Of a stretch of DNA of 60,467 nucleotides, positions 33,319 through 41,024 are shown piece by piece; the first letter of the stretch is position 1; every line of letters starts with the position of its first letter. The stretch is from Nocardioides sp. Iso805N. Lineage in GTDB: Bacteria > Actinomycetota > Actinomycetes > Propionibacteriales > Nocardioidaceae. A model generated the notes under the pieces. It saw only the letters and a list, made by a program, of their open reading frames with translations. It searched no databases and had not been told where the DNA came from. The position numbers were made by a program, and so were the translations under genes. The stretch spans positions 1 through 60,467 of the forward strand of contig NZ_KB822589.1 in NCBI RefSeq assembly GCF_000364605.1, given 5' to 3'.

Positions 33319-33997
33319 GCAAGGACGCCAACACCGTCGGGCGGGCACGGGGTGGCTATGGCCGCTCCTGGCCCTCGCCGGGATGCTGCTGGCTTCGACC
33401 GGTGTGGTGCTCTTACACCAGCACCACACCGCCCCGGTGGCCGCGGGAAGTTCCGTCAGCACGGTCCGCGACATGGCCGGCACCCGCGTGCGCCTGGAGC
33501 CCGGCGTACTGCCCGCGACCAACGTGCTTACCCGGATGCGGGTCCAGAACGACACCGGTCAGCGCTTCGTGGCGCCTTCGGTCGGACTCAACGTCCCGCT
33601 CGGGGCGCTGACCATGGTCGACGACAACATCACTCCCCCTGGGATCACCAGCGCCTACCTGGTCCGCAACCTCGGGGTACAGCCGGGGCGGGCGAAGGAT
33701 GGGACCGTGTTCGTCGTCATGCACTCGGTCCACGGTGGCGGGATCGGCGCCGGCGACTACCTGGTCGACCTCGCCCACGGCGGCAGCGCGCTCAAGACGG
33801 GCGCGATCATCGACGTCGGAGGCGTCCGGTATCGCGTGACCGGCTCGATGAGCCTGCCCAAGACCCAGGTGCCGGACCGCTCCGACATCTGGGCCGACAC
33901 GCCTGGCCGCGTCGTGGTGATCACGTGTCTGCAGAATCCCGACGGCACCCCCGCTACACGCAACCTCATCGTCGAGGGACACGAGATAGCTCCTTGA
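33311..33997 (+). CDS. class F sortase partnering the adhesin
   Basis: A 228-aa membrane-anchored transpeptidase. A membrane helix (about 15-36) precedes a sortase beta-barrel. The catalytic Cys is Cys206 in V-V-V-I-T-C-L-Q, the Arg is Arg217 in A-T-R-N-L-I-V-E-G, and the His is His138 or His141 in V-M-H-S-V-H-G-G. GTG at 33311 overlaps the adhesin stop by eight bases, so the pair is co-translated. It should attach the adhesin to the cell wall. Class F is common in actinobacteria; substrate motif preference is loosely defined. Confidence 0.9.
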   Translation: MGEQGRQHRRAGTGWLWPLLALAGMLLASTGVVLLHQHHTAPVAAGSSVSTVRDMAGTRVRLEPGVLPATNVLTRMRVQNDTGQRFVAPSVGLNVPLGALTMVDDNITPPGITSAYLVRNLGVQPGRAKDGTVFVVMHSVHGGGIGAGDYLVDLAHGGSALKTGAIIDVGGVRYRVTGSMSLPKTQVPDRSDIWADTPGRVVVITCLQNPDGTPATRNLIVEGHEIAP

Positions 33998-34091
33998 CCC
34001 CGGCCCTGCTCCCGCGACGGCGCAGACCGGATCGCTCCGCACCTCGCTTCGTTCACGGCGGAGGAACGGCCGGCGCCGGCTGCCGGCTGGA

Positions 34092-34721
34092 TCAGGCCTC
34101 GGCGAGCAGCCGGTAGATGGTCTGGCGCGCCTGACGCAGTACGCCGGCGACCTCGGCGATCTGGTCCTCCCCACCCACGGCGCGGACCTGGCGGACCGCG
34201 AGATGCAGCTGCTCCAGCTCCTCGCGCAGGCCGCTGCCCGGGTTGGCGTCCGTCTCGCGGGCCAGCTCGTCGAGCGCCGCCGGGTCGGCCTGGGCCCGTC
34301 CCTCGTCAGTCAGCTCGAAAGCCCTGCGGCCCTCGCCCTGCACGCTGCGGACCAGGCCCTCGTCCTCCAGCTGCTGCAGCATCGGGTAGACCGAGCCGGG
34401 GCTGGGACGCCAGCGACCGTCCGACCGCTCCTCGAGCCGACGCATCAGCTCGTAGCCGTGGGCCGGGCCGTCGATCAGGCCGGCAAGCAGCAGCCGTCGG
34501 ATGTCGCCGCGACGACGACCGCCGCGGCGGCCGCCACGGCCACCCTCGGGACGGCCGCCCTCAGGACCGCCACCCCCGGGACGGCCGCCACCCGGGCGAC
34601 CGCCATGACGACGGCCGGGTCGACCCTCGCCGAAACCGGGCCCGAAACCGGGCCCGAAGCCTTCACCGAATCCATCGCGCTCGCGGGGTCCGCGGCGCTC
34701 GTCAGATGAGTCGTTCATCAT
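34092..34721 (-). CDS. PadR-family transcriptional regulator with Gly/Arg-rich N-terminus
   Basis: About 209 aa. Residues 1-75 are low-complexity Gly/Arg/Pro/Phe (repeats of G-F-G-P-G-F-G, then R-P-G-G-G). A standard PadR winged helix follows: L-L-L-A-G-L-I-D-G-P-A-H-G-Y-E-L-M-R-R-L-E-E and S-P-G-S-V-Y-P-M-L-Q-Q-L-E-D-E-G-L-V. A C-terminal helix completes it. ATG at 34721 (or 34718) follows GGAGC. The disordered RGG-like start is longer than in most PadR proteins. Palindromes of PadR type lie just upstream, suggesting autoregulation. Confidence 0.88.
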   Translation of the reverse strand: MMNDSSDERRGPRERDGFGEGFGPGFGPGFGEGRPGRRHGGRPGGGRPGGGGPEGGRPEGGRGGRRGGRRRGDIRRLLLAGLIDGPAHGYELMRRLEERSDGRWRPSPGSVYPMLQQLEDEGLVRSVQGEGRRAFELTDEGRAQADPAALDELARETDANPGSGLREELEQLHLAVRQVRAVGGEDQIAEVAGVLRQARQTIYRLLAEA

Positions 34722-34739
34722 GTTGAAGCTCCTATCGAT

Positions 34740-34809
34740 CAGTTGATGAACCAACTGTAACGCGATATATCGTGATCGTTCAAGCGACAGTCGTTATGAC
34801 GTGCGTCAT
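34740..34809. promoter_or_regulatory. palindromes upstream of the PadR gene
   Basis: Three dyads: CAGTTG/CAACTG (34740-34745 and 34752-34757), CGATATATCG (34763-34772, perfect) and ATGACG-TG-CGTCAT (34796-34809). The A/T-rich CGATATATCG resembles sites bound by PadR proteins. All lie within 90 bases of the PadR start and probably form its autoregulatory region. Confidence 0.5.
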
Positions 34810-34896
34810 GACTTGCTCCGCGAGTTTGCTCGGGCGGCGCCAGCGCTCTGACTACTCAACGTGTCTGAGGAGTTGTGCACGATTGCGCTCGTGTAG

Positions 34897-34935
34897 ATGC
34901 GCGTTCTCCTTCTTCGTTGCCACGACGGGGCCTAG
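34897..34935 (+). CDS. leuL: leu leader peptide (M-R-V-L-L-L-R-C-H-D-G-A)
   Basis: A 12-codon frame with three consecutive Leu codons, read ATG CGC GTT CTC CTT CTT and ending at TAG. Peptides of this sequence type precede leuA in actinobacteria, where ribosome stalling at the Leu codons selects between an antiterminator and terminator. The terminator arms overlap its last codons. Everything needed in the leader looks intact although the gene behind it is broken. Confidence 0.85.
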   Translation: MRVLLLRCHDGA

Positions 34936-34957
34936 TCCGACCGGCTCCCCGTCGTGG
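34920..34957 (+). terminator. leu attenuator hairpin
   Basis: CCACGACGGGG (34920-34930) and its exact complement (34947-34957) form an 11-bp stem with a 16-base loop. The upstream arm overlaps the end of the leader peptide, the expected arrangement for attenuation. No alternative antiterminator pairing was worked out here. Confidence 0.8.
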
Positions 34958-35003
34958 AGTCGAGGCATGCCGGTCCTCCGACCAGCACCCCGAGGAAGCC
35001 CGC

Positions 35004-35277
35004 ATGTCCCGCATCGACACCCCGTACGGCCCGATTCCCGCCGGCACCCCGTCCTGGAACCGCCAGCGACACTCCCAGATGCGCTCACACCGCTACCGCG
35101 ACGTCTACGACCGCGTCGAGGTGCACCTCACCGAGCGGGACTGGCCCGCACGCCGCCTCGCCCAGGCGCCGCTGTGGGTCCCCGTCGACCTGCGCGACGG
35201 GAACCAGGCGCTGCCGAGCCGATGGACCCGGGTCGCAAGCGCCGGCTCTTCGAGTTGATGGTCGCGATGGGCTGGCC
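35004..35277 (+). pseudogene. leuA: 2-isopropylmalate synthase N-terminus, frameshifted and truncated
   Basis: ATG at 35004 opens R-Y-R-D-V-Y-D-R-V-E-V and A-P-L-W-V-P-V-D-L-R-D-G-N-Q-A-L, the unmistakable LeuA start including the metal-binding L-R-D-G-N-Q. One base is missing at about 35212-35217 (GCGCTG-CCGAG instead of GCGCTG-GCCGAG). The correct sequence then resumes in another frame as E-P-M-D-P followed by F-E-L-M-V-A-M-G, and homology stops at about 35277. The rest of the roughly 560-residue enzyme is absent, so the gene is dead. A functional leuA presumably lies elsewhere. Confidence 0.9.
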
Positions 35278-35465
35278 GAGGGCAGGGCGGAGCGCGACAT
35301 CGAGTGGCGGGTGCCGGTGGAGAACGACGCCGCGGAGGTCGTCGGCGAGCACCGGACCCGCGTCGAGCGCGATGGTGCGGTCGCCCAGCTGGTCCTGCTG
35401 GAGTGCCGCAGCGCCGCCGGAGCCCGATGGGTGGCGCGGGTCGGGTGTCCGCCTGACGCCTCGAC
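35278..35465 (+). pseudogene. coding-like remnant of an unrecognised gene
   Basis: After LeuA homology ends, another frame continues with typical high-GC codon bias and no obvious stop: R-D-I-E-W-R-V-P-V-E-N-D-A-A-E-V-V, then Q-L-V-L-L-E-C-R-S-A-A. It has no start of its own and no family I recognise. It looks like the 3' part of a different gene fused to leuA by the deletion. Confidence 0.35.
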
Positions 35466-35480
35466 CGGCTCGGCGGGCGC

Positions 35481-35927
35481 TCAGTCGCGGGAACGCTGCT
35501 CGGTGCGTCGGCTCCCCGACCGCCGCCTGGCACCGACACCGGAGCCGAGGCTGCGCCAGAGGGAGCGCACCATCAGCACAAGCAGCCAGCAAGCGCCGGC
35601 GGCATAGACAGCGAAGATCGGCCGGGCGAGCCAGAGTGCCACCGGGTGCCGTACGACCACGGCGTCCCCGCCGCTGCTCCACAACGCCTGGAGCCGCGCC
35701 TGCGTCCCTCCCACGTCGCTGCAGCTGTAGCGAGGCGACGAGCCGGTCCAGGCACTGCCGCACTCCCGCTGGGTGACGCCGAGGTACTCCACACCGATCG
35801 TCAGGAGGACCCAGGCCAGCAGCAGGCCCCCGACCACCAACAGGAAGGCGACGACCACCTTGGTCTGGGCCTTGTCCTGCGCTCGCTGGTGCGAGCTGCG
35901 CCAGACCTTGCGCTGCGGGCTAGGCAA
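35481..35927 (-). CDS. small membrane protein (148 aa)
   Basis: Two hydrophobic segments are clear: V-V-V-A-F-L-L-V-V-G-G-L-L-L-A-W-V-L-L and I-F-A-V-Y-A-A-G-A-C-W-L-L-V-L-M-V. The loop between holds two Cys (R-E-C-G, Y-S-C-S) that may form a disulfide outside the cell. Basic ends lie on the cytoplasmic side. The family is not recognised. Start ATG at 35927. It reads toward the leuA remnant. Confidence 0.6.
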   Translation of the reverse strand: MPSPQRKVWRSSHQRAQDKAQTKVVVAFLLVVGGLLLAWVLLTIGVEYLGVTQRECGSAWTGSSPRYSCSDVGGTQARLQALWSSGGDAVVVRHPVALWLARPIFAVYAAGACWLLVLMVRSLWRSLGSGVGARRRSGSRRTEQRSRD

Positions 35928-36012
35928 GGCACCGTCCTTGGTGGAGATGCCGCTGAGCCGATGGACCGAGTGTCATGGCCGCAGTCTCCCACCCGGGGTG
36001 CGGTGTGATGGC

Positions 36013-36474
36013 TCAGCCGGCCAGGTGAGCGGCGAGGTGGCGTAGCGATGAGTCCATCCCCGCGAGGTGATCGGCCTCGCTGATCCCGCTCGGTACGTCG
36101 TCGGCGCGGACCTCGACCACGCAGCCGCCGCGGCGGGCCGTGATCGACCAGGTCATCGTCATGGTGCCGGCGTAGGCCTCGTCGTCGGCGACGAAGTCGA
36201 CCGCCTCCACCACCCGCTCCCCGGGGACTAGCTCGACGAAGCGGACCTCCACGACGTCGTTGCCCTCCCCGGTCTTGCCCGGCGCGGCCACGGGATCGTC
36301 GTGGTGCAGCACCATCCGGTAGCCGCCGCCGGGGCGGGCGTCGAAGTGCACCACCTCGGCGCTCATCCCGTCGGGCGGCAGCCAGTCGGCCAGCGCGATC
36401 GGGTCGGTCAGCGCGGCGTAGACGGTCGCGGGTGAGCCTGCGACCTCCTGGCGGGCGATGTCACTGCGGCTCAT
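36013..36474 (-). CDS. SRPBCC / AHSA1-type domain protein
   Basis: About 153 aa of the START/SRPBCC superfamily, close to the activator-of-Hsp90 AHSA1-like branch: S-P-A-T-V-Y-A-A-L-T-D-P at the beginning, G-G-G-Y-R-M-V-L in the middle and a C-terminal helix M-D-S-S-L-R-H-L-A-A. The fold forms a hydrophobic pocket for a small ligand. The GTG/ATG start pair at 36477/36474 is ambiguous. No partner gene explains a specific role. Confidence 0.88.
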   Translation of the reverse strand: MSRSDIARQEVAGSPATVYAALTDPIALADWLPPDGMSAEVVHFDARPGGGYRMVLHHDDPVAAPGKTGEGNDVVEVRFVELVPGERVVEAVDFVADDEAYAGTMTMTWSITARRGGCVVEVRADDVPSGISEADHLAGMDSSLRHLAAHLAG

Positions 36475-36495
36475 CACCTCAGTGTGCGCCCGAAG

Positions 36496-37881
36496 TCAGC
36501 TCATGACGCCGATCGAGGCCTGCTGATGTCCCGGGAAGACGCTGGCCAGGCTGCGGTCGGGGAAGCGCTTGGCCAGCACCTCGCCGATCACGTCGCGATA
36601 GTCGGTGGTGACGGCGAGGTCGTCGTCGACGTACGGGCTCGCGGGATCGGTCAGACCGGGCCAGGTGCCGTGGTAGCGGCCGCCGTTCACGCCGGCGCCG
36701 AGGAGCAGCATCATGTTGCCCCAGCCGTGGTCGAGCCCGTGCGCGCCGTTCTCACCCAGGCGGCGGCCGAACTCGCTGATCGTCAGCACGGTGACCCGGT
36801 CCAGGTCGGAGCCGAGGTCGGTGAGGAACGCGGCGATGCTGTCGCCCAGCGCACCCACCATGCCGGCCATGTTGCCGCTGTCCACGGTGCCGTAGTCGGC
36901 GTGGTAGTCCCAGGAGCCGAAGTCGATCGAGACCACCTCGGTGCCGACGTCGGCCCGGATCAGCTGGGCGGTGTCCTTCAACGCCGCGGCCAGGTCGGTG
37001 GCCGGCCAGTCGGTCGGGTACGTCGCCCCGTTCTGCGGCTGGTACGCCGTCGCCGCCGCCTGGGCGAGTACCTCGGTGATCGTCAGCGCTTGCCGGCCGG
37101 CGTCGCCGAGCGTGCCGCCGGCGCCGTTCCACACCGTCTGCAGGCCCTGCCGACGCCGCGCCCGCCAGGAGGCGTCGGTGTCGAAGAGCGGGTTGGCGCC
37201 GACCAGGGCGATGTCGGAGAGCCGGTCGGCGGCCAGCGTCGGTGCCGGGCCCGAGACCAGCGTCGGCGGCATCGCGGAGGTGAGGTGCACGGCCTCGGTC
37301 GGCGAGGAGGTGGCGTCCATGCCGATCATCCGGTTGACCCACCCGCGGCGTACGGCCTCGGTGGGGTCGGCCTCCTCGATCTCCTCCATCGCGGAGAAGT
37401 GCGAGCGGTTCGGCATGGGCAGCCCGACCGCCTGCACCGCCGCGAACTGCCCGGACCGCCACCACGGCAGCAGCGGCGCGAGGCCGGGGTGCAGTCCGAA
37501 CATCGAGTCCGCGGCCAGCAGCCGGGACGTCGGTACGGCGATGGTGGGCCGAGCCCCGGCATAGGCACTGTCACCGTGCGGGACGACGACGCCCAGGCCG
37601 TCGATCGCACCGCGCAGCGAGAGCACCACCAGCACGTTGCCGGCAGTGCTCTCGGGGGTGGTGTCGGCGGTGGTGTCGGCGTAGGCGACCTGACGGACCG
37701 CGTCGCCGAAGACGCTGACGGCGACCCCGCCGAGAGCGGCCGCGCCGAGCCCGGCGAGGAAGCCACGCCGGGAGAGCCCGGCGCGGTACTCAGCGCAGCA
37801 GGGGTCCGCGGCGGTGGCGGGATCGGTGCGCATCGGTCGGCTCATCGGGCTCGTCGGGTTCGTCGGGTTCATGGGACTCAT
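36496..37881 (-). CDS. DUF1501 family Tat-exported protein
   Basis: A 461-aa protein. A Tat-type signal (L-S-R-R-G-F-L-A-G-L-G-A-A-A-L-G) follows a short repetitive start (N-P-T-N-P-T-S-P-M). The body matches DUF1501, a sulfatase-like fold, with L-R-G-A-I-D-G-L, Q-A-V-G-L and H-G-L-D-H-G-W-G-N, where the last two His are probable metal ligands. It overlaps the DUF1800 stop by four bases (ATGA). These two families occur together in many bacteria and are thought to act as an exported pair; the reaction is not established. Confidence 0.9.
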   Translation of the reverse strand: MSPMNPTNPTSPMSRPMRTDPATAADPCCAEYRAGLSRRGFLAGLGAAALGGVAVSVFGDAVRQVAYADTTADTTPESTAGNVLVVLSLRGAIDGLGVVVPHGDSAYAGARPTIAVPTSRLLAADSMFGLHPGLAPLLPWWRSGQFAAVQAVGLPMPNRSHFSAMEEIEEADPTEAVRRGWVNRMIGMDATSSPTEAVHLTSAMPPTLVSGPAPTLAADRLSDIALVGANPLFDTDASWRARRRQGLQTVWNGAGGTLGDAGRQALTITEVLAQAAATAYQPQNGATYPTDWPATDLAAALKDTAQLIRADVGTEVVSIDFGSWDYHADYGTVDSGNMAGMVGALGDSIAAFLTDLGSDLDRVTVLTISEFGRRLGENGAHGLDHGWGNMMLLLGAGVNGGRYHGTWPGLTDPASPYVDDDLAVTTDYRDVIGEVLAKRFPDRSLASVFPGHQQASIGVMS

Positions 37882-39521
37882 CGGGTCATGTGGCGGGGGT
37901 GGTCGAGGATGACGCCGAGGGCGCGGACGCCGAGCCACTCCCGCAGGCCCTCGCCCTGCCAGCTGGTCGGGTCGATGGTGTCGCCCGGGCTCATCCCGAT
38001 CGCCTGGGCGAGTGCCTGGGTGGTGGTCGCGGTGGTGCTGGTGGCGTGGAAGAGCTGGCTGAGGTGCTCGGCGTACTGCGCGACGGTGGGGGTGCCGGCG
38101 GGCAGGAACGCGCCCGGCGTGCGGTAGCTGACACCGTCGGTGGGCCAGTAGCCGCCGGCCAGGTTCCAGTGCATCGCGAAGCTGTTGAGCATCCGGCTCG
38201 CCGAGGCGTACTCGGCGGCGCTGTCGGGCGGGCCGTCGGGCCGCGGCCAGGAGTAGGGCTGCAGGCCGCCGTGCACGTAGACCATGGTGTGGGCCGCGTC
38301 GTCGCGCGAGGTCGGTGCCCCGACGTCGACACCGAGCAGCCGGATGGTCGCGATCATGTCCGCGACCGGGGTGCGCACCTTCTTCTTGGCCGAGGCGGCG
38401 AACTCGGGGTGCCGGACCAGTGCCTGCAACACCGGGCGGACGTCGGTGTCGCTGGCGAGGTAGACCTGGGCGAGCTTGGTGACGAGCGCGTCGGAGGGGC
38501 TGTCGCTGACGAACCGGGTGGCGATCTTGGTGGCGATCCGGTGTGCGGTCGACGGGTGGTGCGCCAGGTAGTCGAGGTAGTCCTTGGCGGTCTGCCCGGA
38601 GCGCCCGTCACCGTTGCTGGTGAAGCCGAGCACGGTCGCCGGGCCGGTGGCGTGCCGGTCGGGGTCGTAGTAGGCGCTCCAGGTCGCGACCGCCGGGTGG
38701 TCGTCGTCCCAGGGCCACTTGACCGTCCAGCCCGACAGGATCCGGGCCGACGCCTTGACCTGGTCCTCGTCGTAGAGGCCGCGGCCGACGGTGTGCAGCT
38801 CGAGCAGCTCGCGACCCTGGTTCTCGTCGGGGTGGTCGGCGGTGGACTCGGCGTTGTTGAGGAAGACCAGCATCGCCGGGTGCAGCGCGGCGGCGACCAA
38901 CAGCGTGGAGAACTTCCCGAGCGCGTGCGCGCGGATCAGCGCGTCGTAGTCCTGGCGCCAGTACCAGGCGTCCGAGCCGACCGCGATGTGCAGGTGGTCG
39001 GACCACAGCTCGACCATCGCCTCCAGCACGGCACGGTTGCTGTGCACCCGCCGCAGGATCGTCCAGGACGCGAGGTCGATGCCGTAGTCCCAGCTGCCGA
39101 ACCCGCCCGACCGCTCCGAGGCATAGCGCTGCGCAGGCGTGTGCGCGAGCAGCGGGAACCACGACCACAGCTGCAGGCCGCGGGTGCTCTCCGCGACCTG
39201 GTCGGGCGCGAGCTGCTTGTCGAACCACGCCAGCGTGCCGCCCGCAGCGGTGATCGCCTGTCCCAGCGCGGTGGTGTAGCCGCCGGTGAAGCGGTCGGCG
39301 AGGTGCACCACGCCGGGGTTGGCGGGCTTGTCGGCGGTGACGACGGGCTTCGGCGCCGGTGTCGCCGGGTGCTTCTTCTTGTGCTTCTTGTGCTTCTTCT
39401 TGTGGTGCTTGGCGTGGTGCTTCTTCTTGTGGTGCCGCTTCTTCCCCCGCGCGAGGGTGGAGAGCGATGAGGTCGGCACAACCTTGGATTCGGCCGCCGC
39501 AGCGGCCAGCTGAGCGCTCAC
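37878..39521 (-). CDS. DUF1800 family protein with Lys/His-rich N-terminus
   Basis: About 547 aa (GTG at 39521; 39548 is the alternative). Unusually, residues about 25-55 are a run of Lys and His only, roughly K-K-R-H-H-K-K-K-H-H-A-K-H-H. The rest matches DUF1800 with L-D-Y-L-A-H-H-P-S-T-A-H-R-I-A-T-K, F-V-S-D-S-P and the C-terminal W-Q-G-E-G-L-R-E-W. No Tat or Sec signal is evident. It is co-translated with the DUF1501 gene. The Lys/His tract may bind metal or polyanions; this is inference. Confidence 0.85.
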   Translation of the reverse strand: MSAQLAAAAAESKVVPTSSLSTLARGKKRHHKKKHHAKHHKKKHKKHKKKHPATPAPKPVVTADKPANPGVVHLADRFTGGYTTALGQAITAAGGTLAWFDKQLAPDQVAESTRGLQLWSWFPLLAHTPAQRYASERSGGFGSWDYGIDLASWTILRRVHSNRAVLEAMVELWSDHLHIAVGSDAWYWRQDYDALIRAHALGKFSTLLVAAALHPAMLVFLNNAESTADHPDENQGRELLELHTVGRGLYDEDQVKASARILSGWTVKWPWDDDHPAVATWSAYYDPDRHATGPATVLGFTSNGDGRSGQTAKDYLDYLAHHPSTAHRIATKIATRFVSDSPSDALVTKLAQVYLASDTDVRPVLQALVRHPEFAASAKKKVRTPVADMIATIRLLGVDVGAPTSRDDAAHTMVYVHGGLQPYSWPRPDGPPDSAAEYASASRMLNSFAMHWNLAGGYWPTDGVSYRTPGAFLPAGTPTVAQYAEHLSQLFHATSTTATTTQALAQAIGMSPGDTIDPTSWQGEGLREWLGVRALGVILDHPRHMTR

Positions 39522-39576
39522 GGTAGCGTCAACGTGCGAGTGACCCACGCGGCCGGGACCGCGCGGGGCGCCTCGG

Positions 39577-40341
39577 TCACGCGACGACGGCCACGCCCGT
39601 CCGGCCGCCGTCCACGTCGAGCACGGTGCCGTGCACGAACGCCGCGTCGTCGGAGGCGAGGTACGCCGCCGCTGCCGCGATCGCGTCCGGGTGGCCGACC
39701 TCGCCGGCCGGCGTGCCGACCATCATCTGCTCGCCGAACGACACGCCCGGCTCCAGGTCCGGCGGCCGGATGACCCCCGGCGAGACCGCGTTGACCCGGA
39801 TCCCGCGGTCGGCGAACTCCGCGGCCCACATCCGGGTCAGCGTCTCCAGCGCGCCCTTGGTCGAGGCGTAGAGCGCCCCGCCCGTGACACCGAGGCGGGC
39901 CACCCAGCTGCCCAGATTGATGATGGTGCCGCCGCCCTGCTCGGTCATGAGCGGCACCACGGCCTGGGTGAGGAAGTAGGCCGCCTTCACGTTGACGCCG
40001 TACACGCGATCGAAGAGCTCCTCGTCGGCGGTGAGGGTGGTGCTCGGCGGATAGATGCCGGCGTTGTTGACCAGGATGTCGAGCCGGCCGCCCAGCGCCT
40101 CGTGAGCGGCGGCAGCGAGGCCGTGGCTGGCCGCCCTGCTGCCGTCGAGGTCGGCGACGACGAGGTCCGCACGGCCACCGGCGGCGCGGATCTGCTCGAC
40201 GACGCTCGCGCCGCGTGCCTCGTCGCGGCCGGAGACGATGACGTGGGCGCCCTCGGCGGCGAGGCGGCGGGCGATGGCGTGCCCGATGTTGCTGGTGGAG
40301 CCTGTGACCAGGGCGGTGCGTCCGGTGAGTCGTGAGTTCAT
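39577..40341 (-). CDS. short-chain dehydrogenase/reductase (SDR)
   Basis: A 254-aa classical SDR: cofactor motif T-G-S-T-S-N-I-G-H at residues about 13-21, N-N-A-G at about 90, and catalytic Ser plus Y-A-S-T-K (the Y-x-x-x-K). The C-terminus carries D-V-D-G-G. It oxidises or reduces an alcohol/ketone with NAD(P)(H). ATG at 40341. It is divergent from a TetR gene with two tandem operators in between, so expression is probably induced by its substrate or a metabolite. Confidence 0.93.
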   Translation of the reverse strand: MNSRLTGRTALVTGSTSNIGHAIARRLAAEGAHVIVSGRDEARGASVVEQIRAAGGRADLVVADLDGSRAASHGLAAAAHEALGGRLDILVNNAGIYPPSTTLTADEELFDRVYGVNVKAAYFLTQAVVPLMTEQGGGTIINLGSWVARLGVTGGALYASTKGALETLTRMWAAEFADRGIRVNAVSPGVIRPPDLEPGVSFGEQMMVGTPAGEVGHPDAIAAAAAYLASDDAAFVHGTVLDVDGGRTGVAVVA

Positions 40342-40365
40342 GACCCGACTGTGACTCCAAAAAAT

Positions 40366-40403
40366 TGGACCGGCAAGTCCAGAAAAATGGACGCTCCGGT
40401 CCA
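40366..40403. promoter_or_regulatory. two tandem TGGAC-N6-GTCCA operators
   Basis: TGGAC-CGGCAA-GTCCA (40366-40381) and TGGAC-GCTCCG-GTCCA (40388-40403) are 22 bases apart, two helical turns. They lie between the divergent SDR and TetR starts and overlap an ATG at 40387, which argues for the later GTG as TetR start. Clear candidate binding sites for the adjacent TetR protein. Confidence 0.8.
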
Positions 40404-40425
40404 GGATCGCGCTAGCCTCGACGTC

Positions 40426-41016
40426 GTGGGACTCACCGCCAAGGGCATCGCGACGCGTCAGCGGATCATCGAGGGCGCTGCCGCGCACCTGCGCAGCGGC
40501 GACCCCGGCGTGGCCACCCTCGACGACATCCGTGACGTCACCCGGACCAGCAAGAGCCAGCTGTTCCACTACTTCCCGGGCGGCAAGGAGGAGCTCTTCT
40601 TGGAGGTCGCGCGGTTCGAGGCGGCACGCGTGATCGAGGACCAGCAGCCCCATCTCGGCGCGCTCGACTCCTGGGCTGCGTGGGATCGCTGGCGCAAGGC
40701 GGTCATCGCCCGCTACCGGGCCCAGGGACAGCACTGCCCGTTGGCCTCGCTGATGAGCCAGGTCGGCAGCGTGCCCGGCGCCGCAGAGGTCTCCAGCACC
40801 CTGCTGGAGAGTTGGACGCGCGACGTCGAGCGCGGCATCCGCACCATGCAGGCCAAGGGCCAGGTCGGGGAGCAGATCGACGCCCGGCGTACGGCGTCGG
40901 CCTTCATCGCCGGCATCCAGGGCGGTGTGACTGTGCTGCGCTCGACCGGCAGCACCGACCACCTCGAGGCGATCCTGGCGATCCTGATCGCCTACCTCCG
41001 CGATTCAGCCGACTGA
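40426..41016 (+). CDS. TetR/AcrR-family regulator of the SDR gene
   Basis: About 196 aa from GTG at 40426. The helix-turn-helix is L-D-D-I-R-D-V-T-R-T-S-K-S-Q-L-F-H-Y-F. The ligand domain carries C-P-L-A-S-L-M-S-Q, seen in the TetR_C_6-like subgroup of small-molecule sensors. I place the start after the operators because an ATG at 40387 would fall inside the second one. No strong ribosome-binding site exists, so the transcript may be leaderless. Confidence 0.88.
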   Translation: MGLTAKGIATRQRIIEGAAAHLRSGDPGVATLDDIRDVTRTSKSQLFHYFPGGKEELFLEVARFEAARVIEDQQPHLGALDSWAAWDRWRKAVIARYRAQGQHCPLASLMSQVGSVPGAAEVSSTLLESWTRDVERGIRTMQAKGQVGEQIDARRTASAFIAGIQGGVTVLRSTGSTDHLEAILAILIAYLRDSAD

Positions 41017-41024
41017 GCGCACGC

